In this document: positions 54,546 through 63,360 of the stretch, piece by piece
How the letters are laid out: every line of letters begins with the position of its first letter
Position numbering within the stretch: position 1 is the stretch's first letter
Source of the DNA: Mesorhizobium sp. M3A.F.Ca.ET.080.04.2.1
GTDB lineage: Bacteria; Pseudomonadota; Alphaproteobacteria; Rhizobiales; Rhizobiaceae
Assembly (NCBI RefSeq): GCF_003952525.1
Contig: NZ_CP034451.1
Location: forward strand, 4,564,501-4,628,500
Direction: 5' to 3'
Length of the DNA stretch: 64,000 nucleotides
The notes under the pieces: generated by a model
What the model was told of the DNA's origin: nothing
Seen by the model: only the letters and a program-made list of their open reading frames with translations
Database searches by the model: none
Position numbers and translations under genes: made by a program

Positions 54546-55433
54546 TCACGCAGCGAAGCGCTGCCCTTCACCGCCATAATAGTTGACGTAACGGGCGCCG
54601 ATCTCCTTGACCGGCATGACCACGAAGATGTCGACGGTCGAGAATTCTTGGTCGATGACGCAGCCGTCGCCGATGCGGGCGCCGACGCGCAGATAACCCT
54701 TGACCAGCGGCGGCATGGCGGCGATCGCCGCCTTGGCATTGACCGCCTCGATCGGCATCAGGTCCATCGAACAGTAGCGGCCTGCCACCGCCCGGACATC
54801 CCAGGCGGAGTCTGTGCGGCAGTGATGGGCAAGGTAGGTGAGCGCTTCGGCATGGGCAGCGGGTACGGTGCCGTGGAAGGAGGCGCAGCCTGTCATGACG
54901 CCAATGCCATAGTGCTTGATATAGGCCCAGATCCCTTGCCAGAGCGCCTCGATGGTGCGCTTGGAGCGGTATTCCGGGAGGACACAGGAGCGGCCGAGCT
55001 CGAGGAAGCGCTGGCCTGGATGACGCGCGATCAGCTTGGTCAGCTCGAACTCGCCTTCGGAGTAGAACCCCCCCGCAGCCGTCGCGATCTCCTGCCGCAG
55101 CAAGCGATAGGTGCCGACGATGCGGCGATGCTCGGGCCCGGGAAGCGACGTGTCCACAACCAGGAGGTGGTCACAGAGCGGGTCGAAGCGGTCGGCGTCG
55201 CGCCGGTTCTGCGCCTGGAACAAGTCCATCCTGGCGCCCAGTTCGTCATAGAACACCCGGTAGCGGACTTCCTGGGCAGCGGCGATTTCGGCTGCGTTGC
55301 GGGCGAGCCGCACTTCGAGGTTGCCAATGCGGCCCAGCGGTGCCCCAGTTGCGACGGCATCGGCGGTCCGGGCGGTGAGCAGGGCACCGTTGGTGTTCGG
55401 CCGAGTGTCACATTCCGGCATGACTGTGTGCAC
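54546..55433 (-). CDS. olsB: L-ornithine N(alpha)-acyltransferase (ornithine lipid synthesis)
   Basis: 295 residues from GTG 55433, with AAGGAG eight bases upstream. The acyltransferase core is GNAT-like: LEVRLARNAAEIAAAQEVRYRVFYDE, then CDHLLVVD, FELTKLIARHPGQRFLELGRSCV and the acyl-ACP-binding region YRSKRTIEALWQGIWAYIKHY. This matches OlsB, which transfers a 3-hydroxyacyl chain from ACP to ornithine. olsA is not adjacent. A Pho-box-like site lies 52 bases upstream, fitting the known induction of olsB by phosphate starvation in rhizobia. Confidence 0.88.
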   Translation of the reverse strand: MHTVMPECDTRPNTNGALLTARTADAVATGAPLGRIGNLEVRLARNAAEIAAAQEVRYRVFYDELGARMDLFQAQNRRDADRFDPLCDHLLVVDTSLPGPEHRRIVGTYRLLRQEIATAAGGFYSEGEFELTKLIARHPGQRFLELGRSCVLPEYRSKRTIEALWQGIWAYIKHYGIGVMTGCASFHGTVPAAHAEALTYLAHHCRTDSAWDVRAVAGRYCSMDLMPIEAVNAKAAIAAMPPLVKGYLRVGARIGDGCVIDQEFSTVDIFVVMPVKEIGARYVNYYGGEGQRFAA

Positions 55434-55484
55434 GAGTGATTCTCCTTCGAGCCATCCCTCTTGGCACGGGGATACGGTGTAGGT

Positions 55485-55502
55485 GCAACAGGATTGTGAC
55501 AG
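55485..55502 (-). promoter_or_regulatory. Pho-box-like site upstream of olsB
   Basis: Read on the minus strand the 18 bases are CTGTCAC AATC CTGTTGC: two heptamers with CTGT starts 11 bases apart, as required for PhoB dimers binding the same helix face. The first heptamer matches six of seven consensus positions (CTGTCAT) and the second keeps CTGT. Distance to the GTG start is 52 bases. Confidence 0.65.
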
Positions 55503-55616
55503 TACCGTGATACGGCGATCCGGGCAATACTTCGCCGGCTGGCGAATACGCTCAACCGGCTATCTTGAAGTCCCGAAAGCCAAGCAATCCAAGGTTTTCG
55601 GGGCCCGAAAATTTCG

Positions 55617-57899
55617 TCACGCCGCAACCTGGCCCTCGACGGCCTGGACGAGCGCGTCGGGATCGAGCGGCTTGGTGACGAAGCCGCTGGCGCCGTGCGC
55701 GAGCACGGCGTGGCGGGTCTTTTCCTGACTGTCGGCTGAAAGCACCATGATGGGGATCGGCGGCACGGCCGTCGCTTCCTCGTGGCGGCGGATGGCGGCA
55801 ATCGCGTCCAGTCCGTCCATCACCGGCATGTGCAGGTCCATCAGCACCACGTCGAAACGATGCTTGAGCCCGGCATCGGTGACGGCCTCGACGGCCGCCT
55901 TGCCGTTGCCGACGATCTTGACGCGATGCCCCGCCTTGAGAAGCGTGGCTCGGGCCAGCATGGCATTGATGTCGTTGTCTTCGGCAATGAGCACCGACAG
56001 CCCCTGATCGCGCCTGCGCGCCGCAGAGGCGCCGCGCGGCTGCGGTTGCGGCTCGGCAAGAACGGGCACATGGCTGGTCAAGAGCATGCGCAGCAGCGTC
56101 TCGCCTCGGACCGGCCTGGCCAGGAAGGTGGAGTAGCCGTTGGCGCGGAGCTCCCCGAGCAACCCGCGGTCGGTGGGTGCGATCAGCGTGACGGCTTCGC
56201 AAGCGGCAAAGCCGCTCTGGCGCAGCTGCCTGAGCAGGCGCCCATCGCTGTTCTCGATCGTCGCATCGACCAGCAGCACGTTGCAATCGGCGGCGAAGGA
56301 CGCGGCCCGCGCTGGCGTCGCGGCAATGTTCACCATGCCGCCGTGGGCGCGAATTGTGCGAGCGATGGCATCGGCCTCGACGGCATTCTTGGATACGATC
56401 ACTGCATGCCAGCCGGAGAGTATGTTCTGTCTGTTCTGCGGCGGCTCGGTTGCGGCAGTCGCGGGCAGCTCGAAAATGAATTCCGACCCCTCGCCGAGCC
56501 GGCTCGACACCGAAATCGAGCCGCCCATGGCGCTGACGAGACGCTTGGATATGGCGAGCCCGAGGCCGGCGCCGCCATGCACCCTGGTCGAGGTGCCGTC
56601 GGACTGCTCGAACTCCTCGAAGATGCGCTCCATGTCCTCCTCGCGCAGGCCGGGGCCGGTATCGGAGACCGTGAAGCAGATGCGGTCGGTCGTTTCGGTG
56701 CGGGCACGCGCCACGGTGAGCAGCACGCCGCCGGCATCGGTGAACTTGACGGCATTGCCGATCAGGTTGAGCAAGACCTGACGCACCCTGCCCGGATCGG
56801 CGGTGATCATCTGCGGCACGTCGGGTTCGACATAGCATCCCAGCCCGATGTTCTTGGCAAAGGCCTTCGCCGCGAGCAGCTCGATGATGTTGTCGGCGAT
56901 CTCGCGCAGCGAGGTCGGTTGAGGCTCCGGGTCGAAGCGGCCGGCCTCGATCTTGGAATAATCGAGCAGGTCCTCGATCAGGGCAAGCAGCGCGCTCGCC
57001 GAGGTGGAGACGGCACCGACATAGGTGCGCTGCTCGGGCGACAGATCGGTGTCGGCAAGCAGCTTCGCCATGCCCATGATGCCGTTCATCGGGGTGCGGA
57101 TCTCGTGGCTGACGGTGGCGAGGAAGCGCGACTTGGCCTGGCTGGCATATTCGGCGCGTTCGCGGGCGGTGATCAGCGACGATTCCGCCCGCTTGCGGGC
57201 GGTGATGTCGCGGGCGATCGCCCGGTGCGACACGGCGCCCGTGTCCTTGTCGCGCACCGAAAGCTCGATCCAGGAGAACCAGCGCGGCCCGTTCGGCGTG
57301 CGGATCGCGACGTCGGTTGAACTAAGACATTCATGGTCAGAAAACGCCGCGTCGGGCACGATGCCGACATCGATGCCGAGGTCGGACAAGGTCTTTCCGG
57401 CGAGATCGCGCTGATCAACGTTGACGAGCGAGGCGAAGACCTTGTTGGCGTAGACGACATGACCGTCGCGGTCGCGGTGAACAACGAGGTCGCCGAGCGC
57501 GTCGATGAGGCCGCGAAAACGTTCCTCGCTCTCCTGCATCTCCCACATGCGGTCGGCGAGCGTCTCGATCTCAGCGCGGCTGCGGGCCGCGGTCTCGTCG
57601 AGCAGCGCCGCTGTACGGCGCTCCATGCGCCGGTTGCGCAAATGCATGGCGAGGCCGGCAAGTCCAGTCGCCAGCAGGCCGAGGGTGATGAAGAACGGCG
57701 CTCCCGTCAAATGGACCAGACCGGCCAGCACGGCGATGGCCACGACAATCAGGAAGGGCAGGCCTTCGCGGTTGCCCGCCGGCAGTTCGGGTGCCAGCGG
57801 GGGCGCGACGACAAGCTGCCGCTTCGGCGCTTCGGCGCCGCCCAGCCTGTCGATACCCGTGGCGTTGCTGCCCTGCCTGGTGCCGGAGTCCGCGATCAT
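55617..57899 (-). CDS. Hybrid sensor histidine kinase/response regulator with PAS domain
   Basis: 760 residues from ATG 57899, with AAGGTGG at five bases (GTG 57908 is an alternative). Two membrane helices (about 48-90) leave little periplasmic sequence. A coiled coil and a PAS domain ([26 protein letters not shown]) precede HisKA ([19 protein letters not shown], phospho-His) and HATPase ([29 protein letters not shown]). Then comes a degenerate receiver ([10 protein letters not shown]) and an intact C-terminal receiver ([20 protein letters not shown] with phospho-Asp). The output partner is not adjacent. It lies upstream of olsB but separated by the Pho-box region. Confidence 0.92.
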   Translation of the reverse strand: MIADSGTRQGSNATGIDRLGGAEAPKRQLVVAPPLAPELPAGNREGLPFLIVVAIAVLAGLVHLTGAPFFITLGLLATGLAGLAMHLRNRRMERRTAALLDETAARSRAEIETLADRMWEMQESEERFRGLIDALGDLVVHRDRDGHVVYANKVFASLVNVDQRDLAGKTLSDLGIDVGIVPDAAFSDHECLSSTDVAIRTPNGPRWFSWIELSVRDKDTGAVSHRAIARDITARKRAESSLITARERAEYASQAKSRFLATVSHEIRTPMNGIMGMAKLLADTDLSPEQRTYVGAVSTSASALLALIEDLLDYSKIEAGRFDPEPQPTSLREIADNIIELLAAKAFAKNIGLGCYVEPDVPQMITADPGRVRQVLLNLIGNAVKFTDAGGVLLTVARARTETTDRICFTVSDTGPGLREEDMERIFEEFEQSDGTSTRVHGGAGLGLAISKRLVSAMGGSISVSSRLGEGSEFIFELPATAATEPPQNRQNILSGWHAVIVSKNAVEADAIARTIRAHGGMVNIAATPARAASFAADCNVLLVDATIENSDGRLLRQLRQSGFAACEAVTLIAPTDRGLLGELRANGYSTFLARPVRGETLLRMLLTSHVPVLAEPQPQPRGASAARRRDQGLSVLIAEDNDINAMLARATLLKAGHRVKIVGNGKAAVEAVTDAGLKHRFDVVLMDLHMPVMDGLDAIAAIRRHEEATAVPPIPIMVLSADSQEKTRHAVLAHGASGFVTKPLDPDALVQAVEGQVAA

Positions 57900-58005
57900 G
57901 CGGACCACCTTGCCAGCCAGAGATTATGGAAGGTTGCGGCGGACCGTTCGAATTTTAGCAATCACGCGGATTTTGGAACCAGATCCGGCTGAACACAGCC
58001 GGTGG

Positions 58006-58995
58006 TTACATGTCCACCACCACGCGACCCCTGATCTTCCCGTCCAGGATGTCGTGCGCGGCGCCGATGATACCGTCGAAGCCGATCGTCCGCGACAGGG
58101 CAGACAGTTTCTTGAGGTCGAGATCGTTGCCGATGCGGCGCCAGGCCTCGAGGCGGACCGCCTTCGGCGCCATGACGGAATCGATGCCGAGCAATGACAC
58201 CCCGCGCAGGATGAAAGGGGCCACGCTCCCCGGCAGGTCCATGCCGCCGGCCAGTCCGCAAGCGGCGATCGCGCCGCCATAGGACGTCATGGAAAGCGCG
58301 TTGGCCAGGGTGTGGCTGCCAACCGAGTCGATGCCGCCGGCCCAGCGTTCCTTGGCAAGGGGCTTTGCCGGCTGGCCGAGCTCGTCACGCGAGATCACCT
58401 CGGCCGCGCCGAGGTCCATCAGATAAGAGCTCTCGGCACTGCGTCCGGTGGAAGCGATCACATGGTAGCCGAGAGTCGACAGGATGGAGATCGCGACCGA
58501 GCCGACGCCGCCGGCGGCGCCTGTCACCACGACCGGTCCGCGGTCCGGCACGATGCCGTGCCGCTCGAGCGCCATGACCGCGAGCATCGCGGTGTAGCCG
58601 GCCGTGCCGACGGCCATCGCATCGTGCGGACTGATGCCATCGGGAAGCGGCACCAGCCAGTCGCCCTTGATCCGGGCGCGCCCGGCATAGGCGCCGAAAT
58701 GCGTCTCGCCGACGCCCCAGCCGTTGAGGATCACCTTGTTCCCCTTGCGCCAGTCGGCGTGCGAAGAGGCAATGACGGTGCCGGCGAAGTCGATGCCCGG
58801 CACCAGCGGCCAGCGGCGCACGACCGGGGCCTTGCCGGTGATGGCGAGCCCATCCTTGTAGTTGACCGTCGTCGCCTCGACGGCGACCGTGACATCGCCC
58901 TCCATCAGTTCGGCTTCGGTCATATCGACGATTTCGACCGACTGCTTTTTCTCGGCGTCGCGCGAGACGAGGATGGCTTTGAAGGTGTCGGGCAC
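58006..58995 (-). CDS. acuI: Acrylyl-CoA reductase (NADPH) / MDR oxidoreductase
   Basis: 329 residues from GTG 58995, with GAGGAG seven bases upstream; the open frame continues upstream without coding character and overlaps lspA. Typical AcuI features: VNYKDGLAITGKAP, LVPGIDFAGTV, and the cofactor loop VVTGAAGGVGSVAISILS followed by ASTGR for NADPH. The C-terminal DSVGSHTLANALS is usual. It reduces acryloyl-CoA to propionyl-CoA or related short enoyl-CoA compounds, which detoxifies acrylate. Confidence 0.9.
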   Translation of the reverse strand: MPDTFKAILVSRDAEKKQSVEIVDMTEAELMEGDVTVAVEATTVNYKDGLAITGKAPVVRRWPLVPGIDFAGTVIASSHADWRKGNKVILNGWGVGETHFGAYAGRARIKGDWLVPLPDGISPHDAMAVGTAGYTAMLAVMALERHGIVPDRGPVVVTGAAGGVGSVAISILSTLGYHVIASTGRSAESSYLMDLGAAEVISRDELGQPAKPLAKERWAGGIDSVGSHTLANALSMTSYGGAIAACGLAGGMDLPGSVAPFILRGVSLLGIDSVMAPKAVRLEAWRRIGNDLDLKKLSALSRTIGFDGIIGAAHDILDGKIRGRVVVDM

Positions 58996-59051
58996 TTTTG
59001 TCTCCTCGGTTCTGGCAATTGGATCGACTTTGCGGCGGTGGCCGCATGAGG

Positions 59052-59540
59052 TCAATTGCCCGGGTCCTGGGGCCTGGCCTCGCGCCGCCAGCCGATCAGC
59101 TCGTCCAGGACGACCAGCGCCGCGCCCACCGAAATGAAGGCGTCGGCCAGGTTGAACACCGCGAAGGACCAGACGGGCGTGTGGAACAGGATGTAGTCGA
59201 TGACATGGCCGTAGATGGCGCGATCGATCAGGTTGCCCAGCGCGCCACCGACGATCAGGGCAAAGCCGATGCGGGAAACGATGTGGCCGGCGGGCGTCCG
59301 CGCGGCGAGATAGAGCACGAAGGCGACGACCAATGCGGCGATGATCACCAGGCCGGTGTCGCCGAAGGAGGGGAACATCGAGAAGGCAATGCCGATATTG
59401 TAGGTGCGGAACAGCGCCAGGAACGGCAGAAGATCCACCTTGTCCTCGAAGGCAAGGCCGTTCTCGACCAGCTGCTTGACCCACTGATCGAGCGCGATTG
59501 CCGCGATCACCAGCAGCGCATAGGGAGACCAGGATTTCAC
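59052..59540 (-). CDS. lspA: Lipoprotein signal peptidase (signal peptidase II)
   Basis: 162 residues with four membrane segments. Conserved blocks are TYNIGIAFS, GNLIDRAIYGHVIDYI and FAVFNLADAFISVG; the catalytic Asp pair lies in the last two. It removes signal peptides from diacylglyceryl prolipoproteins in the inner membrane. It lies 16 bases after the upstream TrmH-type gene stop and 56 bases before acuI, all on the minus strand. Confidence 0.96.
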   Translation of the reverse strand: MKSWSPYALLVIAAIALDQWVKQLVENGLAFEDKVDLLPFLALFRTYNIGIAFSMFPSFGDTGLVIIAALVVAFVLYLAARTPAGHIVSRIGFALIVGGALGNLIDRAIYGHVIDYILFHTPVWSFAVFNLADAFISVGAALVVLDELIGWRREARPQDPGN

Positions 59541-59556
59541 GATTTAGCCGTCCTTA

Positions 59557-60396
59557 TCACTCGAGTTTCAAGGCGCCGCGACGGATCTCGAACAGCATGA
59601 CCCCGGTGGCCACTGCCAGGTTGAGCGAATCGGCGCGGCCGGCCTGAGGGATCCTGAGCAGCCTGTCGCAGCTTTCGGCAAGCGCGTCCGGCAGGCCCTG
59701 CTGCTCGTTGCCCATCAAGAGCAATGTAGGACCTCGGGAAAAATCGACCGAACGGTAGTCCACCGCGCCCTTCAGATGCGTGCCCGCGACCAGGCCAGGA
59801 AAATCGCGCCGCCAGGCGAGAAAAGCGTCCTGCGTCGCCTTGGCGACAGGCACGGCAAAGACCGAGCCCATGGTGGCTCGCACCGTCTCCAGTGAAAAAG
59901 GATCGGTGGTGTCGCCGACCAGGATCACGCCCCTGGCGCCGACGGCATCGACCGTACGGATAACGGTGCCGAGGTTGCCGGGATCGCGAACGCGGTCGAG
60001 CGCGACCCATACGTCGCCATCTTTGGCGCGGATCTCCTTCAGCGGCATGAACTGCTGTGCGAAGACCCCGACCACCATCTGCGGGTTGTCGCGGCGAGTG
60101 ATCGCCGCCAGCACCTTTTCCGAGACTTCGAGCACGGTGCCGCCGGCGGCGACCGTGCGTGCGGCAACCTTTTCTATCGCGGCATTGCCGCGCCCTGCCT
60201 TGGCGAAGACCAGCGTCCTGATCGACCAGCCGAGATCAAGCGCGTCGATGACCAGTTTCAAGCCCTCGGCCAGGAAAGCGTTCTGCTGGTCGCGGAATTT
60301 CTTCAGCGCCAGAGCCTTGATGTCCTTGACCAGCGGGTTGGCGAGGCTGGTCACTTCCTTCACCTGCCCTGGTGCCCCTGCATGACGTTCGTGCAT
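59557..60396 (-). CDS. TrmH/SpoU family RNA 2'-O-methyltransferase
   Basis: 279 residues. N-terminal substrate-binding domain (LVKDIKALALKKFRDQQNAFLAEGLKLV) and SPOUT catalytic domain with motif 1 DRVRDPGNLGTVIRT, motif 2 LLMGNEQQGL and motif 3 IPQAGRADSLNLAVATGVMLFE. It probably 2'-O-methylates rRNA or tRNA using SAM. The start ATG shares its last base with the preceding gene's stop region (60396), showing tight coupling with the rRNA methyltransferase upstream. Confidence 0.92.
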   Translation of the reverse strand: MHERHAGAPGQVKEVTSLANPLVKDIKALALKKFRDQQNAFLAEGLKLVIDALDLGWSIRTLVFAKAGRGNAAIEKVAARTVAAGGTVLEVSEKVLAAITRRDNPQMVVGVFAQQFMPLKEIRAKDGDVWVALDRVRDPGNLGTVIRTVDAVGARGVILVGDTTDPFSLETVRATMGSVFAVPVAKATQDAFLAWRRDFPGLVAGTHLKGAVDYRSVDFSRGPTLLLMGNEQQGLPDALAESCDRLLRIPQAGRADSLNLAVATGVMLFEIRRGALKLE

Positions 60397-61472
60397 CAGG
60401 CCACCCAGCGCGAGAACAGCGAGGTCGACAGCGCGCGGCCGGCGGACTTCTCGCGGATGATCAGCTCACCGGATTCGACCGTGCCGCCCATCCCGGCGAA
60501 GGTATCGCGCATCAAGGCATGGATGGCGAAGAAGGAGGCGCGGATCGAATAGGCGGTCAGCACCACGGCGAGCGGCTTCGGCGTCAGGATCGAGCGGCAG
60601 AGGTCGGTCAATCCCGGCAGGTCCTCGAACAACTGCCAGACCTCGCCCTTGGGGCCGCGGCCATAGGCTGGCGGGTCGAAGAGAACGATATCGTAGCGGC
60701 TGCCGCGGCGCTCCTCGCGCTCGGCGAACTTCACCGCGTCCTCGACAATCCAGCGGATCGGCTTGTTGCCGAGGCCGGCCATCTCCTGGTTCTCGCGCGC
60801 CCAGCCGATCGCTTTCTTCGAGGCATCGACATGGGTGACCTCGGCGCCGGCGCGCGCAGCCACCAGCGAGGCGAGGCCGGTATAGCCAAAGAGGTTCAGC
60901 ACCTTGACCGGCCGTTTCGCGGCGGCGATCAGCCCGGCCATGTGGTCCCAATGCGAGGCCTGCTCGGGAAATACTCCGACATGACGGAAGGAGGTGAAGC
61001 GGCCGAGATAATCGATGCCATCATGCTTCATCGGCCAGGTCTCGCCGAGCGGCGTTTTCGGAAAACGCCAGCGGCCGATGCCTTCCTCGTCGGTATCGCC
61101 GGTGAAGATGGCGTCGGCACGCTGCCATTCCTTGGCGGAAAGCGCGGGCTGCCAGATCGCCTGGCCTTCCGGGCGCACGATGCGGTAGGGGCCGTATTGT
61201 TCCAGTTTCTCGCCGGCGCCGCTGTCCAGCAGCGCATAGTCGGCATTGGGAGCGACCTCGAGTATCAGCGGCAGGCGCTCGGCCGGCAGCACGCCCTCGC
61301 GGCGCGCGAGCACTCGCGGCGAGGGCTCTGCCTCAAGCCGATCAGCCAATCTTGTCGCGGGGCGCTCGCCAGTCTTGGGCTGTTTCCGTGCCGGCGCGAT
61401 GGACTCGCGCCGGTCCGGCGGCTCCGTCCTGGCGGGGCGGCTGTCGCGGCGTTTGTCGCGAAAGGATTTCAA
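60396..61472 (-). CDS. Class I SAM-dependent rRNA methyltransferase (COG1092-like)
   Basis: About 358 residues if it starts at TTG 61472 (GGAG ten bases upstream); ATG 61538 is an alternative. A basic Pro-rich N-tail precedes a beta-rich domain (LILEVAPNADYALLDSGAGEKLEQYGPYRIVRP). The Rossmann domain has VLNLFGYTGLASLVAARAGAEVTHVDAS (motif I) and YDIVLFDPPAYGRGPKGE (motif IV, DPPxY). The RlmI-type family methylates 23S rRNA cytosine. The N-terminal PUA domain of RlmI is not evident. Confidence 0.88.
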   Translation of the reverse strand: MKSFRDKRRDSRPARTEPPDRRESIAPARKQPKTGERPATRLADRLEAEPSPRVLARREGVLPAERLPLILEVAPNADYALLDSGAGEKLEQYGPYRIVRPEGQAIWQPALSAKEWQRADAIFTGDTDEEGIGRWRFPKTPLGETWPMKHDGIDYLGRFTSFRHVGVFPEQASHWDHMAGLIAAAKRPVKVLNLFGYTGLASLVAARAGAEVTHVDASKKAIGWARENQEMAGLGNKPIRWIVEDAVKFAEREERRGSRYDIVLFDPPAYGRGPKGEVWQLFEDLPGLTDLCRSILTPKPLAVVLTAYSIRASFFAIHALMRDTFAGMGGTVESGELIIREKSAGRALSTSLFSRWVA

Positions 61473-61557
61473 GAACGGGCATCTCCGGCGGTCCGGCCCG
61501 CTTCTGCCACAGCTCAACCTGTCGGCGCAACAAACCATGCGACATGGCTGGAAGCTT

Positions 61558-62043
61558 TCATCCGTGCCGCATCGTGAGCAGGCCGAGACAAAGCGAAACG
61601 AACCCGACGGCCTTCGCCGCCGTGACAACCATATGTCCGGTTTCCCAGCGCAGCCGGATGGCTTCGAAATTGTCGGGGATCGGGCCAGGCGCCCAGGTCG
61701 CAAGAACGTCGTTGGCGGGCTTCACAAGCATGAACCAGAGGGCCAGCGAGAGCGCATAGAGGAGGGTGGCGGCAATCACCAGCCAAAATGCGCGAGGCTC
61801 ATCGCGCAGCATCCAGGCCAGCAGGGCCGGACAGGCGATCGCGGCCATATCGAGCGGCGCACCGACGAGCAGAAAGAGCTGGAACTGCGCATTGAAGACT
61901 GTCGTTTCCCGCCAGAGTTCCGGCGACCATCTCGTCAACCGGGGCAGCGATTCCAGGACATGGGCAAAGGATGGCCCCAGACTGAGAGCTGCAACCGTGG
62001 CTGTAAGCACCGACCAGAAGAACAGAAATCCGCGCATCTCCAT
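61558..62043 (-). CDS. DUF1772-like small membrane protein
   Basis: 161 residues from ATG 62043; the upstream extension to 62196 overlaps the divergent regulator and is rejected. Four hydrophobic helices are visible (FLFFWSVLTATVAALSLG; FLLVGAPLDMAAIACPALLAWM; FWLVIAATLLYALSLALWFML; MVVTAAKAVGFVSLCLGLL). The SPELWRETTVFNAQFQLF and RWETGH segments are typical of the DUF1772 family. Function unknown. It lies 85 bases before the methyltransferase start. Confidence 0.65.
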   Translation of the reverse strand: MEMRGFLFFWSVLTATVAALSLGPSFAHVLESLPRLTRWSPELWRETTVFNAQFQLFLLVGAPLDMAAIACPALLAWMLRDEPRAFWLVIAATLLYALSLALWFMLVKPANDVLATWAPGPIPDNFEAIRLRWETGHMVVTAAKAVGFVSLCLGLLTMRHG

Positions 62044-62145
62044 CGTGGGCACAACCGCGCTCGGCGGCAGGTGTTCCAATATTAGCAAATAGCTTGTCGC
62101 ACTAACCACCGCAGTCCTATCGTCCGGCCATTCCGGATGGAAAAG

Positions 62146-62837
62146 ATGTCCCGCTCCCAACGCCTGCTCGACCTGGTCCAGATCCTGCGCCGCCACCGCC
62201 GGCCGGTGAGCGGCCGCATGCTTGCCGGCGAGATGGAAATCTCGATCCGCACGGTTTATCGCGAATCGCGACGCTGCAGGGGCAGGGAGCGCCGATCGAA
62301 GGCGAGGCGGGGCTAGGCTACGTGCTGAAGCCCGGCTTCATGCTGCCGCCGCTGATGTTCACGGACGAGGAGATCGAGGCCATCGTGCTTGGCTCGCGCT
62401 GGGTCGCCAGGCAGCCGGACAAGCGGCTTGCGGCTGCGGCGACCGACGCGCTGGCCAAGATCGCGGCCGTGCTGCCCGACGATCTGCGTGACAATCTCGA
62501 CGCCACGACGCTGCTGGTCGGCCCGCCCGCTGGAGGCGCCGAGGCCATCGATCTTGGCGTCGTGCGCGAGGCGATCCGCAGAGAGCGCAAACTCGGCTTT
62601 CGCTATCGTGACGCCGGCGGCGCGGCGTCGCAGCGCATGGTCTGGCCGTTCGCGCTCGGATTCTTCGACAAGGTGCGGGTGATGGCTGCGTGGTGCGAGA
62701 CGCGCCAGGACTTCCGGCATTTCCGCGCCGACCGTATGTCCAATCTGACAGCCACCGACATCCGCTATCCGCGCCGCCGCCAGGCAATGCTCAAGGAATG
62801 GCGGAGGACGATCGACAAACCGGATAACAAAGTTTAG
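62146..62837 (+). pseudogene. YafY-like HTH/WYL transcriptional regulator with one apparent base deletion
   Basis: The first part (SRSQRLLDLVQILRRHRRPVSG...EISIRTVYR) is an HTH domain in frame 1. The rest (LKPGFMLPPLMFTDEEIEAIVLG, AIRRERKLGFRYRDAGG, WPFALGFFDKVRVMAAWCE) is the WYL domain in frame 3. At 62264/62265 one base is missing: adding a C gives RDIATLQGQGAPIEGEAGLGYVL and a 230-residue protein of normal family length. WYL regulators usually sense ligands or nucleic acid. The VOC protein follows 107 bases later, a common pairing. Confidence 0.82.
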
Positions 62838-62944
62838 CCGGGTCGCGAGGCCTGAACGCCTCTGCTCGTTGATCGCTGCTGCCAGAATCTGACAGCATCG
62901 TATTCTAAGGTCACCAAGGTCGAAACACCCCTTGGAGATCACAC

Positions 62945-63313
62945 ATGAATACGCCCAACTTCGTCATCCTCTATGTCGACAGCCCCGAGCGGAGCGGTGC
63001 GTTTTACGCCTCGCTGCTCGGACGCGCGCCGGTCGAGGCCTCGCCGACCTTCGTGATGTTCGTGCTCGACAAGGGTTTCAAGCTTGGGCTCTGGTCGCGC
63101 CACGCCGTGGAGCCGGCGGCGGCTGCCGCAGGCGGAGGCGGTGAACTCGTGCTTGCAGTCGAGAATGCGGATGCTGTCGATGCCATGCATGCCGATTGGA
63201 CCGGGCGCGGCCTGAAGATGCTGCAGGCGCCGGTGGATCTGGATTTCGGCCGCACATTCGTCGCGCTCGATCCCGACGGGCATCGGCTGCGGGTGTACTG
63301 GCCGTTCGAGTAG
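62945..63313 (+). CDS. VOC (glyoxalase/bleomycin resistance) family protein
   Basis: 122 residues with two beta-alpha-beta-beta-beta units. The N-terminal NFVILYVDSPERSGAFYASLLG and the C-terminal FVALDPDGHRLRVYWPF carry the metal- or substrate-facing residues of the fold. Usual roles are glyoxalase-like isomerisation, ring-cleavage or antibiotic binding. It follows the YafY-type regulator and its stop codon lies in the tandem-repeat element. Confidence 0.88.
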   Translation: MNTPNFVILYVDSPERSGAFYASLLGRAPVEASPTFVMFVLDKGFKLGLWSRHAVEPAAAAAGGGGELVLAVENADAVDAMHADWTGRGLKMLQAPVDLDFGRTFVALDPDGHRLRVYWPFE

Positions 63314-63360
63314 GGGAGTAGGGGAGTAGGCATTGAGTTTCCTTACTCCCCTACTCCCTT
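63311..63360. repeat. Octamer tandem repeats forming a hairpin, copy C
   Basis: Two and a half copies of TAGGGGAG (63311-63330), then a short loop and the reverse-complementary CCTTACTCCCCTACTCCCTT (63341-63360). The element supplies the TAG stop of the VOC gene and, on the other strand, the last residues GVGE and TAA stop of the ornithine cyclodeaminase gene. Confidence 0.8.

Noticed and set aside
55751..57320. Plus-strand frame of about 512 codons inside the histidine kinase gene
   Set aside because: It is a shadow of the minus-strand kinase, which has complete HisKA, HATPase and receiver motifs.
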